Source: Streptococcus mitis (GTDB taxonomy: Bacteria > Bacillota > Bacilli > Lactobacillales > Streptococcaceae). Taken from it: DNA of 64,000 bases. Location of the stretch: contig NZ_JPFW01000006.1 of NCBI RefSeq assembly GCF_000722705.1, positions 1 to 64,000 of the forward strand, written 5' to 3'. Below the pieces are notes generated by a model that ran no database searches, was not told the DNA's origin, and saw nothing but the letters and a program-made list of their open reading frames with translations. This document shows, in pieces, positions 36,222-51,902 of the stretch; position 1 is the stretch's first letter, and each line of letters starts with the position of its first letter. Made by a program: the position numbers and the translations under genes.

Positions 36222-36270
36222 GGCGGATACCTTGTGAAAAGTAAATTTTTACTTGGTATCCGTTTGCTTT
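36222..36270 (+). terminator. Hairpin between secA and the DAHP synthase gene
   Basis: CGGATACC and GGTATCCG close a long stem that also contains AGTAAA/TTTACT. The T-run after it is imperfect (TTTGCTTT), so termination may be partial. Confidence 0.6.
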
Positions 36271-36285
36271 ATAAGGAGATGAGTT

Positions 36286-37317
36286 ATGGTATTTACAGCA
36301 AAAAGTCCTAAAATTAATATTGAAGAAGTTCGTGCCTTATCAAAATTGGAAGGCCAAGCTTTGGAGAGAAAATCACAGCGCGATCAAGAGCTAGAAGCCA
36401 TTATACGTGGAGAAGACCAACGGATTCTCTTGGTAATCGGGCCATGCTCATCTGACAATGAAGAAGCTGTTCTTGAGTACGCTAAGCGTTTGGCAGTTTT
36501 GCAAGAAGAAGTGGCAGACCGTATCTTTATGGTCATGCGTGTTTACACTGCAAAACCTCGTACTAACGGAGATGGCTATAAGGGCTTGATTCACCAGCCT
36601 AATGCGGCAGAAGCCCCTAGCCTCATCAACGGAATCAAAGCCGTGCGCCATCTTCACTATCGTGTCATCACAGAAACAGGCATGACGACAGCTGACGAAA
36701 TGCTTTATCCTGAAAATCTTCCGCTTGTAGATGATTTGATTTCTTACATGGCGGTTGGTGCCCGTTCAGTTGAAGACCAGCAACATCGCTTTGTGGCAAG
36801 TGGGGCAGATTTTGCGACTGGTTTTAAAAATCCGACCTCTGGAAATCTCAATGTCATGTTTAATGGGATTTATGCTGCTCAAAACAAACAGAGTTTCCTT
36901 TTCCTAGGAAAAGAAGTGGAGACAACTGGGAACCCGCTTTCGCATGCCATTCTTCGTGGAGCGACCAATGAGTATGGTAAGAATATTCCTAACTACTACT
37001 ATGATAATTTGATGGACACCATTGCCCAGTATGAGAAGATGGGCTTGGAAAATCCCTTTATCATCGTGGATACCAATCATGACAACTCTGGTAAGCAATA
37101 TATGGATCAGATTCGAATTGTCCGCCAGACCTTGATTAACCGTGATTGGAATGAAAAAATCAAGCAGTACGTTCGTGGCTTTATGATTGAGTCTTATCTA
37201 GAAGACGGCCGTCAGAACGAACCGGAAGTATTTGGCAAGTCTATCACAGACCCTTGCCTTGGCTGGGAAAATACGGAAGCTCTTGTCAGAGAAATCTACC
37301 AAACGCTAGGAGAATAA
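36286..37317 (+). CDS. aroF: 3-deoxy-7-phosphoheptulonate (DAHP) synthase, copy 1
   Basis: It condenses phosphoenolpyruvate and erythrose-4-phosphate in the first shikimate step. The 343-residue class I enzyme has [44 protein letters not shown] and [15 protein letters not shown] precedes the ATG. The next gene, one base away, is a close paralogue; the two may differ in amino acid feedback control, which cannot be seen. Confidence 0.92.
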   Translation: MVFTAKSPKINIEEVRALSKLEGQALERKSQRDQELEAIIRGEDQRILLVIGPCSSDNEEAVLEYAKRLAVLQEEVADRIFMVMRVYTAKPRTNGDGYKGLIHQPNAAEAPSLINGIKAVRHLHYRVITETGMTTADEMLYPENLPLVDDLISYMAVGARSVEDQQHRFVASGADFATGFKNPTSGNLNVMFNGIYAAQNKQSFLFLGKEVETTGNPLSHAILRGATNEYGKNIPNYYYDNLMDTIAQYEKMGLENPFIIVDTNHDNSGKQYMDQIRIVRQTLINRDWNEKIKQYVRGFMIESYLEDGRQNEPEVFGKSITDPCLGWENTEALVREIYQTLGE

Positions 37318-37318
37318 G

Positions 37319-38350
37319 ATGGCATTTATTGAAAAAGGTCAAGAAATCGATATTGAAGCAATCAAGGCAGAAACCCAATTGTCTGCGGAAGCCCTGCGAC
37401 TAAAGGAGCGTCGTGATAGAGAATTGGCAGACATTATTTCAGGAGAAGATGATAGAATTCTTTTGGTGATTGGTCCTTGCTCTTCTGATAATGAAGAAGC
37501 TGTCTTGGAATATGCCCGCCGTTTATCTGCCTTGCAAAAGAAGGTGGCGGACAAGATTTTCATGGTTATGCGTGTTTATACTGCCAAACCTCGTACCAAT
37601 GGAGACGGCTATAAAGGCTTGGTACATCAACCAGATATTTCTAAGGCTCCAAGTCTGATTAATGGCTTGCAGGCTGTGCGCCAGTTGCACTACCGCGTGA
37701 TTACAGAGACTGGTTTGACAACGGCGGATGAGATGCTTTATCCGTCAAATCTGGTCTTGGTAGATGATTTGGTCAGCTACCATGCTGTGGGAGCTCGTTC
37801 TGTGGAAGACCAAGAGCACCGCTTTGTGGCCTCAGGAATTGATTCACCAGTCGGGATGAAAAATCCAACCTCTGGAAATTTGGGTGTCATGTTTAATGGC
37901 ATCTATGCCGCCCAAAACAAACAGACCTTCCTTTTCCATGGCCAAGAAGTTGAGACTTCAGGTAATCCTTTGGCCCACGTTATCCTCCGTGGAGCAGTCA
38001 ATGAATATGGGAAAAATGAGCCTAACTTTTACTATGAAACCCTGCTAAATGCCATTGAACGTTATGAGACAATGGGACTTGAAAATCCTTTTATCCTCAT
38101 TGACACCAACCATGATAACTCAGGCAAGCAATATATGGAGCAGATTCGAATTGTTCGCCAGACCTTGCAAAATCGTGATTGGAATGAGAAAATCAAAAAG
38201 ACGGTTCGAGGCTTTATGATTGAATCCTACCTAGCAGATGGTCGTCAAAACCAACCAGAGGTCTTTGGTTGCTCTATTACCGATCCTTGCCTAGGTTGGG
38301 AAAATACAGAGGCTTTGGTAGAAGAGATTTATGCTACTTTGACAAAATAA
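37319..38350 (+). CDS. aroG: 3-deoxy-7-phosphoheptulonate (DAHP) synthase, copy 2
   Basis: Same length (343 residues) and motifs as the preceding gene, with substitutions concentrated in the N-terminal 35 residues ([18 protein letters not shown] versus FTAKSPKINIEEVRALSK). That part forms the regulatory extension of class I enzymes, consistent with different feedback specificity. A hairpin terminator follows at 38360. Confidence 0.92.
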   Translation: MAFIEKGQEIDIEAIKAETQLSAEALRLKERRDRELADIISGEDDRILLVIGPCSSDNEEAVLEYARRLSALQKKVADKIFMVMRVYTAKPRTNGDGYKGLVHQPDISKAPSLINGLQAVRQLHYRVITETGLTTADEMLYPSNLVLVDDLVSYHAVGARSVEDQEHRFVASGIDSPVGMKNPTSGNLGVMFNGIYAAQNKQTFLFHGQEVETSGNPLAHVILRGAVNEYGKNEPNFYYETLLNAIERYETMGLENPFILIDTNHDNSGKQYMEQIRIVRQTLQNRDWNEKIKKTVRGFMIESYLADGRQNQPEVFGCSITDPCLGWENTEALVEEIYATLTK

Positions 38351-38359
38351 GTGAAAAGG

Positions 38360-38387
38360 ATGGAGTTGGGGAATCTCAACTCCTTTT
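38360..38387 (+). terminator. Intrinsic terminator between aroG and acpS
   Basis: GGAGTTG pairs with CAACTCC around GGGAATCT, followed by four T residues. It is 8 nt upstream of the acpS start, so it can also reduce acpS readthrough. Confidence 0.65.
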
Positions 38388-38394
38388 GATGAGA

Positions 38395-38757
38395 ATGATA
38401 GTTGGACACGGAATTGATATCGAGGAATTGGCTTCGATAGAAAGCGCAGTTACACGACATGAAGGTTTTGCCAAGCGCGTGCTGACCGCTAAGGAAATGG
38501 AACGGTTTACCAGTCTTAAAGGGCGCAGGCAAATAGAATATTTGGCTGGTCGCTGGTCGGCTAAAGAAGCCTTTTCCAAGGCTATGGGAACGGGCATTGG
38601 CAAGCTCGGTTTTCAGGATTTAGAAGTCTTGAACAATGAACGCGGGGCGCCTTATTTTAGTCGATCACCATTTTCAGGAAAGATTTGGCTGTCTATCAGC
38701 CACACAAATCAGTTTGTGACAGCCAGTGTCATTTTGGAGGAAAATCATGAAAGCTAG
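38395..38757 (+). CDS. acpS: Holo-[acyl-carrier-protein] synthase
   Basis: AcpS transfers 4'-phosphopantetheine to acyl carrier protein. The 120-residue protein starts [12 protein letters not shown] with the conserved Asp, and has [16 protein letters not shown] with the Glu/Lys pair. An ATG at 38389 is also in frame. Its 3' end overlaps alr by 11 nt. Confidence 0.94.
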   Translation: MIVGHGIDIEELASIESAVTRHEGFAKRVLTAKEMERFTSLKGRRQIEYLAGRWSAKEAFSKAMGTGIGKLGFQDLEVLNNERGAPYFSRSPFSGKIWLSISHTNQFVTASVILEENHES

Positions 38758-39850
38758 TCCACATAGACCAACCAAGGCTCTGATTCATCTGGGAGCTATT
38801 CGACAAAATATTCAGCAAATGGGGGCTCATATCCCTCAAGGAACGCTCAAGTGGGCTGTGGTCAAGGCCAATGCTTACGGGCATGGGGCAGTAGCTGTTG
38901 CCAAGGCAATCCAAGAAGATGTAGACGGCTTTTGCGTTTCCAATATTGATGAAGCCATTGAACTCAGACAAGCTGGACTCAGGAAGAAAATCCTTATTTT
39001 AGGAGTTTCTGACATCGAAGCAGTTGCTCTAGCTAAAGAATACGACATCACCATGACAGTGGCTGGACTGGAGTGGATTCAAGCACTCTTATCTAGGGAG
39101 GAAGACCTAGCAGGTTTAACAGTTCACCTCAAGATTGACTCAGGAATGGGACGGATTGGTTTTAGAGAGGCCGCTGAGGCTAAGCAGGCTAAAGACTTGC
39201 TCAAGCAAAAGGGTGCGTTTGTTGAAGGAATCTTTACCCACTTTGCTACTGCAGACGAGGAATCAGATGACTACTTTAATGCCCAGTTAGAACGGTTTAA
39301 AACTATTTTGGCCAGTATGAAAGGTCTTCCAGAGCTGGTTCATGCTAGCAATTCGGCAACGACTCTTTGGCACGCAGAGACTATTTTTAACGCGGTTCGT
39401 ATGGGAGACGCTATGTATGGTCTTAATCCAAGTGGAGAGGTCTTGGACTTGCCTTATGACTTGACTCCAGCCTTGACCTTGGAATCTGCTCTGGTCCATG
39501 TCAAGACGGTTCCAGCTGGAGCTTGTATGGGGTATGGAGCAACTTATCAAGCGGATAGCGAGCAAGTCATCGCGACCGTGCCAATCGGCTATGCGGATGG
39601 TTGGACACGAGATATGCAAAATTTTGCTGTCTTGGTAGATGGGCAATCTTGCCCAATAGTCGGGCGAGTTTCCATGGATCAAATTACTATTCGATTGCCT
39701 AAGCCTTACCCACTCGGAACCAAGGTGACCTTAATTGGCTCCAATGGGGGCAAGGAAATCACAGCTACTCAGGTAGCTGCCTACCGTGGGACTATTAACT
39801 ACGAGGTGGTTTGTCTTCTCAGCGACCGTATTCCGAGAGAATATTATTAA
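38747..39850 (+). CDS. alr: Alanine racemase
   Basis: Alr makes D-alanine for peptidoglycan using PLP. The 367-residue protein has the PLP lysine in [12 protein letters not shown], the catalytic Tyr in CMGYGATYQ and the C-terminal [13 protein letters not shown]. The ATG at 38747 follows GGAGGAAA inside acpS. Confidence 0.95.
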   Translation: MKASPHRPTKALIHLGAIRQNIQQMGAHIPQGTLKWAVVKANAYGHGAVAVAKAIQEDVDGFCVSNIDEAIELRQAGLRKKILILGVSDIEAVALAKEYDITMTVAGLEWIQALLSREEDLAGLTVHLKIDSGMGRIGFREAAEAKQAKDLLKQKGAFVEGIFTHFATADEESDDYFNAQLERFKTILASMKGLPELVHASNSATTLWHAETIFNAVRMGDAMYGLNPSGEVLDLPYDLTPALTLESALVHVKTVPAGACMGYGATYQADSEQVIATVPIGYADGWTRDMQNFAVLVDGQSCPIVGRVSMDQITIRLPKPYPLGTKVTLIGSNGGKEITATQVAAYRGTINYEVVCLLSDRIPREYY

Positions 39851-39867
39851 AAAGAAAGGAGTGGAGC

Positions 39868-41883
39868 ATGAATCTACATCAACCCTTGCATGTCTTACCT
39901 GGTGTGGGACCAAAGTCAGCAGAAAAATACGCCAAACTAGGAATTGAAAATTTGCAAGACCTCTTGCTCTACTTTCCTTTCCGATATGAAGACTTCAAAA
40001 CCAAGCAAGTGCTGGAACTGGAAGACGGGGAGAAGGCAGTCCTATCTGGTCAAGTCGTGACTCCTGCCAGTGTTCAGTATTATGGTTTCAAGCGCAATCG
40101 TCTGCGCTTTAGTCTCAAGCAGGGAGAAGTCGTTTTTGCAGTGAACTTCTTTAACCAACCCTATCTAGCAGACAAGATAGAGTTGGGAGCAACTCTTGCT
40201 GTCTTTGGAAAATGGGATCGGGCTAAGGCTAGCCTGACTGGGATGAAGGTCCTAGCTCAGGTGGAAGATGACCTCCAACCTGTCTATCGATTGGCTCAGG
40301 GAATCAGTCAGGCAAGTCTGGTCAAGATTATTAAGACAGCATTTGATCAGGGACTGGACCTCTTGATAGAGGAAAATCTTCCCCAGTCCTTGCTGGACAA
40401 ATACAAACTCATGTCCCGTTGTCATGCAGTCCGAGCTATGCATTTCCCCAAGGATTTGGCGGAATACAAGCAGGCTCTTCGCCGTATCAAGTTTGAGGAA
40501 CTCTTTTATTTCCAGATGCAATTGCAGACGATCAAGTCTGAAAATAGAGTTCAGGGAAGCGGCTTGGTTCTGAATTGGTCTCAGGAAAAGGTGACAGCAG
40601 CTAAAGCAAGTCTTCCTTTTGCTCTGACCCCAGCTCAAGAAAAGAGTTTGCAGGAAATTTTGACCGACATGAAGTCCGACTACCACATGAATCGTCTCTT
40701 ACAAGGAGATGTGGGGAGCGGAAAAACGGTAGTCGCTGGCTTGGCTATGTTTGCGGCAGTGACGGCTGGTTACCAAGCAGCCCTCATGGTGCCAACAGAG
40801 ATCCTTGCAGAGCAACACTTTGAGAGTCTACAGAACCTTTTTCCAGACTTGAAACTGGCTCTCTTGACAGGTTCCTTGAAAGCTGCAGAAAAGAGAGAAG
40901 TCTTGGAGACTATTGCTAAGGGTGAGGCTGATTTGATTATCGGAACTCACGCTCTGATTCAGGATGGGGTGGATTATGCTCGTCTTGGCTTGATTATCAT
41001 TGATGAGCAGCACCGATTTGGTGTAGGGCAAAGGCGGATTTTACGGGAAAAGGGCGACAACCCAGATGTCCTCATGATGACGGCGACTCCCATTCCACGG
41101 ACGCTGGCTATCACAGCTTTTGGAGATATGGATGTTTCCATTATCGACCAGATGCCTGCGGGTCGGAAACCCATTGTGACACGTTGGATCAAGCATGAGC
41201 AACTACCTCAGGTTTTGACTTGGTTAGAGGGGGAAATCCAAAAAGGTTCTCAAGCCTATGTTATCTCTCCTTTGATTGAAGAATCAGAAGCTCTGGATTT
41301 GAAAAATGCCATTGCCTTATCAGAGGAATTGACGGCTCATTTTGCTGGTAAGGCAGAGGTGGCTCTTCTACATGGTAAGATGAAGAGTGATGAAAAAGAC
41401 CAGATTATGCAGGAGTTCAAAGAGCGAAAAACGGATATTCTAGTTTCGACAACGGTTATCGAGGTTGGGGTTAATGTTCCCAATGCGACCGTCATGATTA
41501 TCATGGATGCCGATCGCTTCGGTCTCAGCCAGCTTCACCAGCTCAGGGGTCGTGTCGGTCGGGGAGATAAGCAATCCTATGCTGTTCTCGTTGCCAATCC
41601 CAAGACGGATTCTGGGAAAGACCGCATGCGTATCATGACAGAAACCACCAATGGATTTGTCCTTGCGGAGGAAGATTTGAAAATGCGGGGTTCAGGTGAG
41701 ATTTTTGGAACCAGACAGTCAGGACTGCCAGAGTTTCAAGTGGCTGATATTATCGAAGATTTTCCGATTTTAGAAGAAGCCAGAAAGGTTGCCAGCTACA
41801 TTAGTTCTATAGAAGGCTGGCAAGAGGATCCGGAGTGGCGGATGATCGCCCTTCATTTGGAAAAGAAAGAACATCTAGATTAA
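39868..41883 (+). CDS. recG: ATP-dependent DNA helicase RecG
   Basis: RecG regresses stalled forks and branch-migrates Holliday junctions. The 671-residue protein has the wedge domain (VLPGVGPKSAEKYAKLGI), Walker A GDVGSGKTV, the DEQH box (IIDEQHRFGVGQRR) and QLRGRVGRG. ATG 39868 follows AAAGGAG. Its TAA stop is the first three bases of a BOX element. Confidence 0.95.
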   Translation: MNLHQPLHVLPGVGPKSAEKYAKLGIENLQDLLLYFPFRYEDFKTKQVLELEDGEKAVLSGQVVTPASVQYYGFKRNRLRFSLKQGEVVFAVNFFNQPYLADKIELGATLAVFGKWDRAKASLTGMKVLAQVEDDLQPVYRLAQGISQASLVKIIKTAFDQGLDLLIEENLPQSLLDKYKLMSRCHAVRAMHFPKDLAEYKQALRRIKFEELFYFQMQLQTIKSENRVQGSGLVLNWSQEKVTAAKASLPFALTPAQEKSLQEILTDMKSDYHMNRLLQGDVGSGKTVVAGLAMFAAVTAGYQAALMVPTEILAEQHFESLQNLFPDLKLALLTGSLKAAEKREVLETIAKGEADLIIGTHALIQDGVDYARLGLIIIDEQHRFGVGQRRILREKGDNPDVLMMTATPIPRTLAITAFGDMDVSIIDQMPAGRKPIVTRWIKHEQLPQVLTWLEGEIQKGSQAYVISPLIEESEALDLKNAIALSEELTAHFAGKAEVALLHGKMKSDEKDQIMQEFKERKTDILVSTTVIEVGVNVPNATVMIIMDADRFGLSQLHQLRGRVGRGDKQSYAVLVANPKTDSGKDRMRIMTETTNGFVLAEEDLKMRGSGEIFGTRQSGLPEFQVADIIEDFPILEEARKVASYISSIEGWQEDPEWRMIALHLEKKEHLD

Positions 41884-41989
41884 TACTCTTCAAAAATCAA
41901 ATTCAAACCACGTCAACGTCGCCTTGTCGTACTCAAGTACAGCCTGCGGCTAGTTTCCTAGTTTGCTCTTTGATTTTCATTGAGTATAA
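41881..41989 (+). repeat. BOX element (boxA-boxC)
   Basis: It starts TAATACTCTTCAAAAATC, contains CGTCAACGTCGCCTTGTCG (boxA primer site, reversed) and CAGCCTGCGGCTAG, and ends TTTTCATTGAGTATAA. About 109 bp, boxA on the left, no boxB. The first TAA is the recG stop. Confidence 0.9.
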
Positions 41990-42006
41990 GCTTTCTCTAA
42001 GAAAAA

Positions 42007-42039
42007 CTTAAGCTAGCTTTCAGGTTTGGCCCTTATACT
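42007..42039 (+). promoter_or_regulatory. CiaR-type promoter (direct repeat plus -10)
   Basis: CTTAAG (42007-42012), 5 nt, TTTCAG (42018-42023), 10 nt, TATACT (42034-42039). This matches the layout of CiaR-dependent pneumococcal promoters, TTTAAG-N5-TTTAAG-N10-TATAAT, with one mismatch per hexamer. I recall an acetyl xylan esterase gene in the CiaR regulon, and one lies downstream. Not tested by search. Confidence 0.6.
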
Positions 42040-42070
42040 AGAGTCATCAAAAAGAAACGAGGACTCTCAC

Positions 42071-42133
42071 ATGACAGTAACGATTAAAGTAAATTACCAA
42101 ACCACATTCCAAAAGAAAGAAGCAAAAAATTAA
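42071..42133 (+). CDS. 20-codon ORF in the CiaR-type unit
   Basis: ATG 42071 to TAA 42133 encodes MTVTIKVNYQTTFQKKEAKN, a small basic peptide without signal sequence. CGAGGA lies 8-10 nt ahead. The transcript from the CiaR-like promoter to the terminator at 42151 would be about 125 nt, so it could equally be a small RNA. Confidence 0.4.
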   Translation: MTVTIKVNYQTTFQKKEAKN

Positions 42134-42150
42134 GATTGAATAGAAGGAAG

Positions 42151-42172
42151 AAAGAGCGAAATGCTCTTTTTT
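42151..42172 (+). terminator. Intrinsic terminator of the small unit
   Basis: AAAGAGC pairs with GCTCTTT around GAAAT, followed by further T residues. Confidence 0.8.
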
Positions 42173-42278
42173 TATTTTTAAAACTACTTTCAGTTCATCA
42201 TCCCAAAAATAAAGAATCTAAAACTACTTTCTATTTGCTTTTCTTTCTTGCGTTGATTTCTTATATGTGCTAGAGTTG

Positions 42279-42292
42279 TGATAGCGATTACA
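42279..42292 (+). promoter_or_regulatory. cre-like site before the esterase gene
   Basis: TGATAGCGATTACA matches 12 of 14 positions of the CcpA box TGWAARCGYTWNCW. It lies just downstream of a likely -10 (TAGAGT, 42271) and 19 bp before the start codon, a position suited to repression in rich sugar. Confidence 0.5.
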
Positions 42293-42310
42293 AAACAAAA
42301 GGAGCATGCA

Positions 42311-43291
42311 ATGAAAAATCCAGCTTTGTTAGAAGAAATTAAGACTTATAAAGGCAGGGACGAGGTTCCACAAGACTTTGATATTTTCTGGGATGAGGAA
42401 GTGAAAAAAGTTTCCACGCTTCCAGCCTACCAGTTGGAGGAAAGAGATTTCCATATTCCCCAAGTCAAGTGCTTTGAGCTCACTTTTGAAGGAACCAATG
42501 AAGGTAAGGTCTATGCACGCGTCGTTCTTCCTAAGAGTGAGAGTAAAGTCCCAATAATTTTCCATTTCCATGGTTATATGGGACGTGGCTGGGACTGGGC
42601 AGATATGCTGGCCTATACTGTAGCTGGTTACGGTGTTGTTTCCATGGATGTGCGGGGCCAATCAGGTTATTCACAGGACGGTTTGCGTTCTCCTCTAGGA
42701 AATACGGTGAAGGGGCATATTATCCGTGGTGCTGTGGAAGGCCGTGACCAGCTCTTTTATAAGGATGTCTATCTGGATATTTACCAGTTGGTTGAAATCA
42801 TTGCTAGCCTGCCTGAGGTGGATGAGAAGTGTCTTTCTAGCTATGGTGCTTCGCAAGGAGGGGCTTTGGCCCTAGTTGCAGCAGCACTCAATCCTCGGAT
42901 TCAGAAAACAGTTGCCATCTATCCCTTCTTGTCAGACTTCAGAAGAGTGCTTGAGATTGGTAATACTAGCGAGGCTTACGACGAACTTTTCCGTTATTTC
43001 AAGTTTCATGATCCCTTCCATGAAACTGAGGAGGACATCATGGCGACCCTTGCCTATATCGATGTGAAAAATCTTGCCCATCGTATCAAGGGTGAGGTCA
43101 AGATGATTACGGGCTTGGATGACGATGTTTGCTATCCTATTACCCAGTTTGCGATTTACAATCGTCTGACCTGCGATAAGGCCTATCGTATCATGCCTGA
43201 GTATGCTCACGAAGCCATGAATGTTTTTGTCAATGACCAAGTTTACAACTGGCTCTGTGGTAGTGAGATTCCTTTTAAGTATGTAAAATAA
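42311..43291 (+). CDS. Acetyl xylan esterase / cephalosporin C deacetylase
   Basis: This alpha/beta hydrolase removes acetyl groups from esterified sugars. The 326-residue protein has the nucleophile motif SYGASQGG, an Asp in MITGLDDDVCYP and the catalytic His in YAHEAMNVF, and no signal peptide, so it acts in the cytoplasm. ATG 42311 follows AAGGAG. Next to a sialic acid locus, deacetylation of O-acetylated sialic acid or oligosaccharides is a reasonable guess. Confidence 0.88.
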   Translation: MKNPALLEEIKTYKGRDEVPQDFDIFWDEEVKKVSTLPAYQLEERDFHIPQVKCFELTFEGTNEGKVYARVVLPKSESKVPIIFHFHGYMGRGWDWADMLAYTVAGYGVVSMDVRGQSGYSQDGLRSPLGNTVKGHIIRGAVEGRDQLFYKDVYLDIYQLVEIIASLPEVDEKCLSSYGASQGGALALVAAALNPRIQKTVAIYPFLSDFRRVLEIGNTSEAYDELFRYFKFHDPFHETEEDIMATLAYIDVKNLAHRIKGEVKMITGLDDDVCYPITQFAIYNRLTCDKAYRIMPEYAHEAMNVFVNDQVYNWLCGSEIPFKYVK

Positions 43292-49680
<6,389 letters not shown>

Positions 49681-49724
49681 TTTGTCTACAGTTGTTCGTT
49701 GAACTTTTAGGTTCATATAAAATA

Positions 49725-49772
49725 AACCAGTCTAGAATCCTAAAAATTAGCTAGGATTTTAGGCTGGTTTTT
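49725..49772 (+). terminator. Intrinsic terminator after nanA
   Basis: AAACCAGTCTAGAATCCTA pairs with TAGGATTTTAGGCTGGTTT, with one or two mismatches, followed by T residues. Confidence 0.85.
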
Positions 49773-49960
49773 AGTGATGAATTGATAAAGATACACTTAT
49801 TTTGATGTGATTATTTTGTAATAAGCTTTTTTGAGCCATTAGTTACACTAATGATATTAAAGTATAAATTAATACTAATATATTTAGTATAGAAATTACT
49901 TTCTAGATAAATTGTTATATAATATTTTTTTAAAAGTATATTCTATTACATAACAAAGTA

Positions 49961-49989
49961 TTGAAAGCGCTTTAAAATAGATGTATAAT
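49961..49989 (+). promoter_or_regulatory. Promoter with embedded cre for the yhcH-nanB operon
   Basis: TTGAAA (49961-49966), 17 bp, TATAAT (49984-49989). The cre-like TGAAAGCGCTTTAA (49962-49975, 13 of 14) overlaps the -35, as at nanA and nanE. Confidence 0.8.
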
Positions 49990-50023
49990 GACCTCAAAAT
50001 AACAAAGAAAGGAGGTAAAAATT

Positions 50024-50476
50024 ATGATAATTACAAAAATAAAACGTTTAGCAACTTATGTTGAACTAAATCCAAATTTTGCAACATTAATAGATTTTCT
50101 AGAAGCAACAGGACTAGAAAATTTAGCCGAGGGATCAATTGATATCGATGGAGATCGATTGTTTGGGAATTGTTTTACATATATAGCGGATGGTGAAGCA
50201 GGGACCTTCTTTGAAACTCATAGAAAATATTTGGACATTCATTTAGTTTTGGAGAACGAAGAAGCTATGGCTGTCACATCGCCAGAAAATGTAAGCGTTA
50301 CCCAAAAGTATGATGATGCAAAAGACATTGAATTATATACTGGAAAGGTAGAACAGTTAGTGCATCTAAGATCGGGAGAATGTCTAATTACTTTTCCAGA
50401 AGATTTACACCAACCAAAAGTTCGTATAAACGATGAACCTGTAAAAAAAGTTGTCTTTAAAGTTGCGATTTCTTAA
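50024..50476 (+). CDS. YhcH/YjgK/YiaL family protein, copy 1 (NanQ-like)
   Basis: The 150-residue cupin-like protein has GSIDIDGDRLFGN, FETHRKYLDIHLVLE and FPEDLHQPKV with conserved metal-ligand His and Glu. Relatives in sialic acid operons include NanQ, proposed as a sialic acid anomerase. A second copy is at 61160. It is the first gene of the operon to the oxidoreductase. Confidence 0.85.
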   Translation: MIITKIKRLATYVELNPNFATLIDFLEATGLENLAEGSIDIDGDRLFGNCFTYIADGEAGTFFETHRKYLDIHLVLENEEAMAVTSPENVSVTQKYDDAKDIELYTGKVEQLVHLRSGECLITFPEDLHQPKVRINDEPVKKVVFKVAIS

Positions 50477-50494
50477 CGTAGAAAGGGAAGAACA

Positions 50495-51832
50495 ATGAAA
50501 AAAATGAGAAAGTTTTTATGTCTAGCTGGAGTTGCGCTAGCAGCCGTTGCCTTGGTAGCATGTTCAGGAAAGAAAGAAACTACAACTAGTACTGAACCAC
50601 CGACAGAATTATCTGGTGAAATTACAATGTGGCACTCCTTTACTCAGGGGCCACGTCTAGAAAGTATCCAAAAATCAGCAGATGCTTTCATGCAAAAGCA
50701 TCCAAAAACGAAAATCAAGATTGAAACATTTTCTTGGAATGACTTCTATACTAAATGGACTACAGGTTTAGCAAATGGAAATGTACCAGATATTAGTACT
50801 GCTCTTCCTAACCAAGTAATGGAAATGGTAAACTCAGATGCTTTGGTTCCGCTAAACGATTCTATCAAGCGTATTGGACAGGATAAATTTAACGAAACTG
50901 CCTTAAATGAAGCAAAAATTAAAGATGATTACTACTCTGTACCTCTTTACTCACACGCACAAGTTATGTGGGTTAGAACAGATTTGTTAAAAGAACATAA
51001 TATCGAAGTTCCTAAAACTTGGGATCAACTCTATGAAGCTTCTAAAAAATTGAAAGAAGCTGGAGTTTATGGATTGTCTGTTCCGTTCGGAACAAATGAC
51101 TTAATGGCAACACGTTTCTTGAACTTCTACGTACGTAGTGGTGGTGGAAGCCTCTTAACAAAAGATCTTAAAGCAGATTTGACAAGCCAACTTGCTCAAG
51201 ATGGTATTAAATACTGGGTTAAATTGTATAAAGAAATCTCACCTCAAGATTCTTTGAACTTTAATGTCCTTCAACAAGCTACCTTGTTCTATCAAGGAAA
51301 AACAGCATTTGACTTTAACTCTGGCTTCCATATTGGAGGAATTAATGCCAACAGTCCTCAATTGATTGATTCGATTGATGCTTATCCTATTCCAAAAATC
51401 AAAGAGTCTGATAAAGACCAAGGAATTGAAACTTCAAATATTCCAATGGTTGTTTGGAAAAATTCAAAACATCCAGAAGTTGCTAAAGCATTCTTGGAAT
51501 CACTTTATAATGAAGAAGACTATGTTAAATTCCTTGATTCAACTCCAGTAGGTATGTTACCAACTATTAGAGGGATTAGCGATTCTGCAGCCTATAAAGA
51601 AAATGAAACTCGTAAGAAATTTAAACATGCTGAAGAAGTGATTACAGAAGCTGTTAAGAAAGGTACTGCTATTGGTTATGAAAATGGACCAAGTGTACAA
51701 GCTGGTATGTTGACTAACCAACACATTATTGAACAAATGTTCCAAGATATCATTTCAAATGGAACAGATCCTATGAAAGCCGCAAAAGAAGCAGAAAAAC
51801 AATTAAACGATTTATTTGAGGCTGTTCAGTAG
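50495..51832 (+). CDS. ABC sugar-binding lipoprotein
   Basis: The 445-residue extracellular binding protein has a lipoprotein signal (ALVACSG lipobox) and the family-1 start EITMWHSFTQGP. It lies with two permeases next to nanB and a Gfo/Idh oxidoreductase. I infer import of a sialic acid or its 2,7-anhydro form. No ATPase is encoded here; pneumococci use a shared ATPase (MsmK) for such transporters. Confidence 0.88.
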   Translation: MKKMRKFLCLAGVALAAVALVACSGKKETTTSTEPPTELSGEITMWHSFTQGPRLESIQKSADAFMQKHPKTKIKIETFSWNDFYTKWTTGLANGNVPDISTALPNQVMEMVNSDALVPLNDSIKRIGQDKFNETALNEAKIKDDYYSVPLYSHAQVMWVRTDLLKEHNIEVPKTWDQLYEASKKLKEAGVYGLSVPFGTNDLMATRFLNFYVRSGGGSLLTKDLKADLTSQLAQDGIKYWVKLYKEISPQDSLNFNVLQQATLFYQGKTAFDFNSGFHIGGINANSPQLIDSIDAYPIPKIKESDKDQGIETSNIPMVVWKNSKHPEVAKAFLESLYNEEDYVKFLDSTPVGMLPTIRGISDSAAYKENETRKKFKHAEEVITEAVKKGTAIGYENGPSVQAGMLTNQHIIEQMFQDIISNGTDPMKAAKEAEKQLNDLFEAVQ

Positions 51833-51902
51833 ATGTAAAAGACTAGAAAATAGGTGGGCTAGCCTAGCCTAGCCCAATCTTGTAAAAGAAGGGAGAAGGA
51901 GA

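Noticed and set aside
42071-42133. 20-codon ORF as a quorum-sensing peptide (SHP, Phr or double-glycine type)
   Set aside because: No hydrophobic signal segment, no GG leader and no adjacent Rgg or Tpr regulator or exporter.
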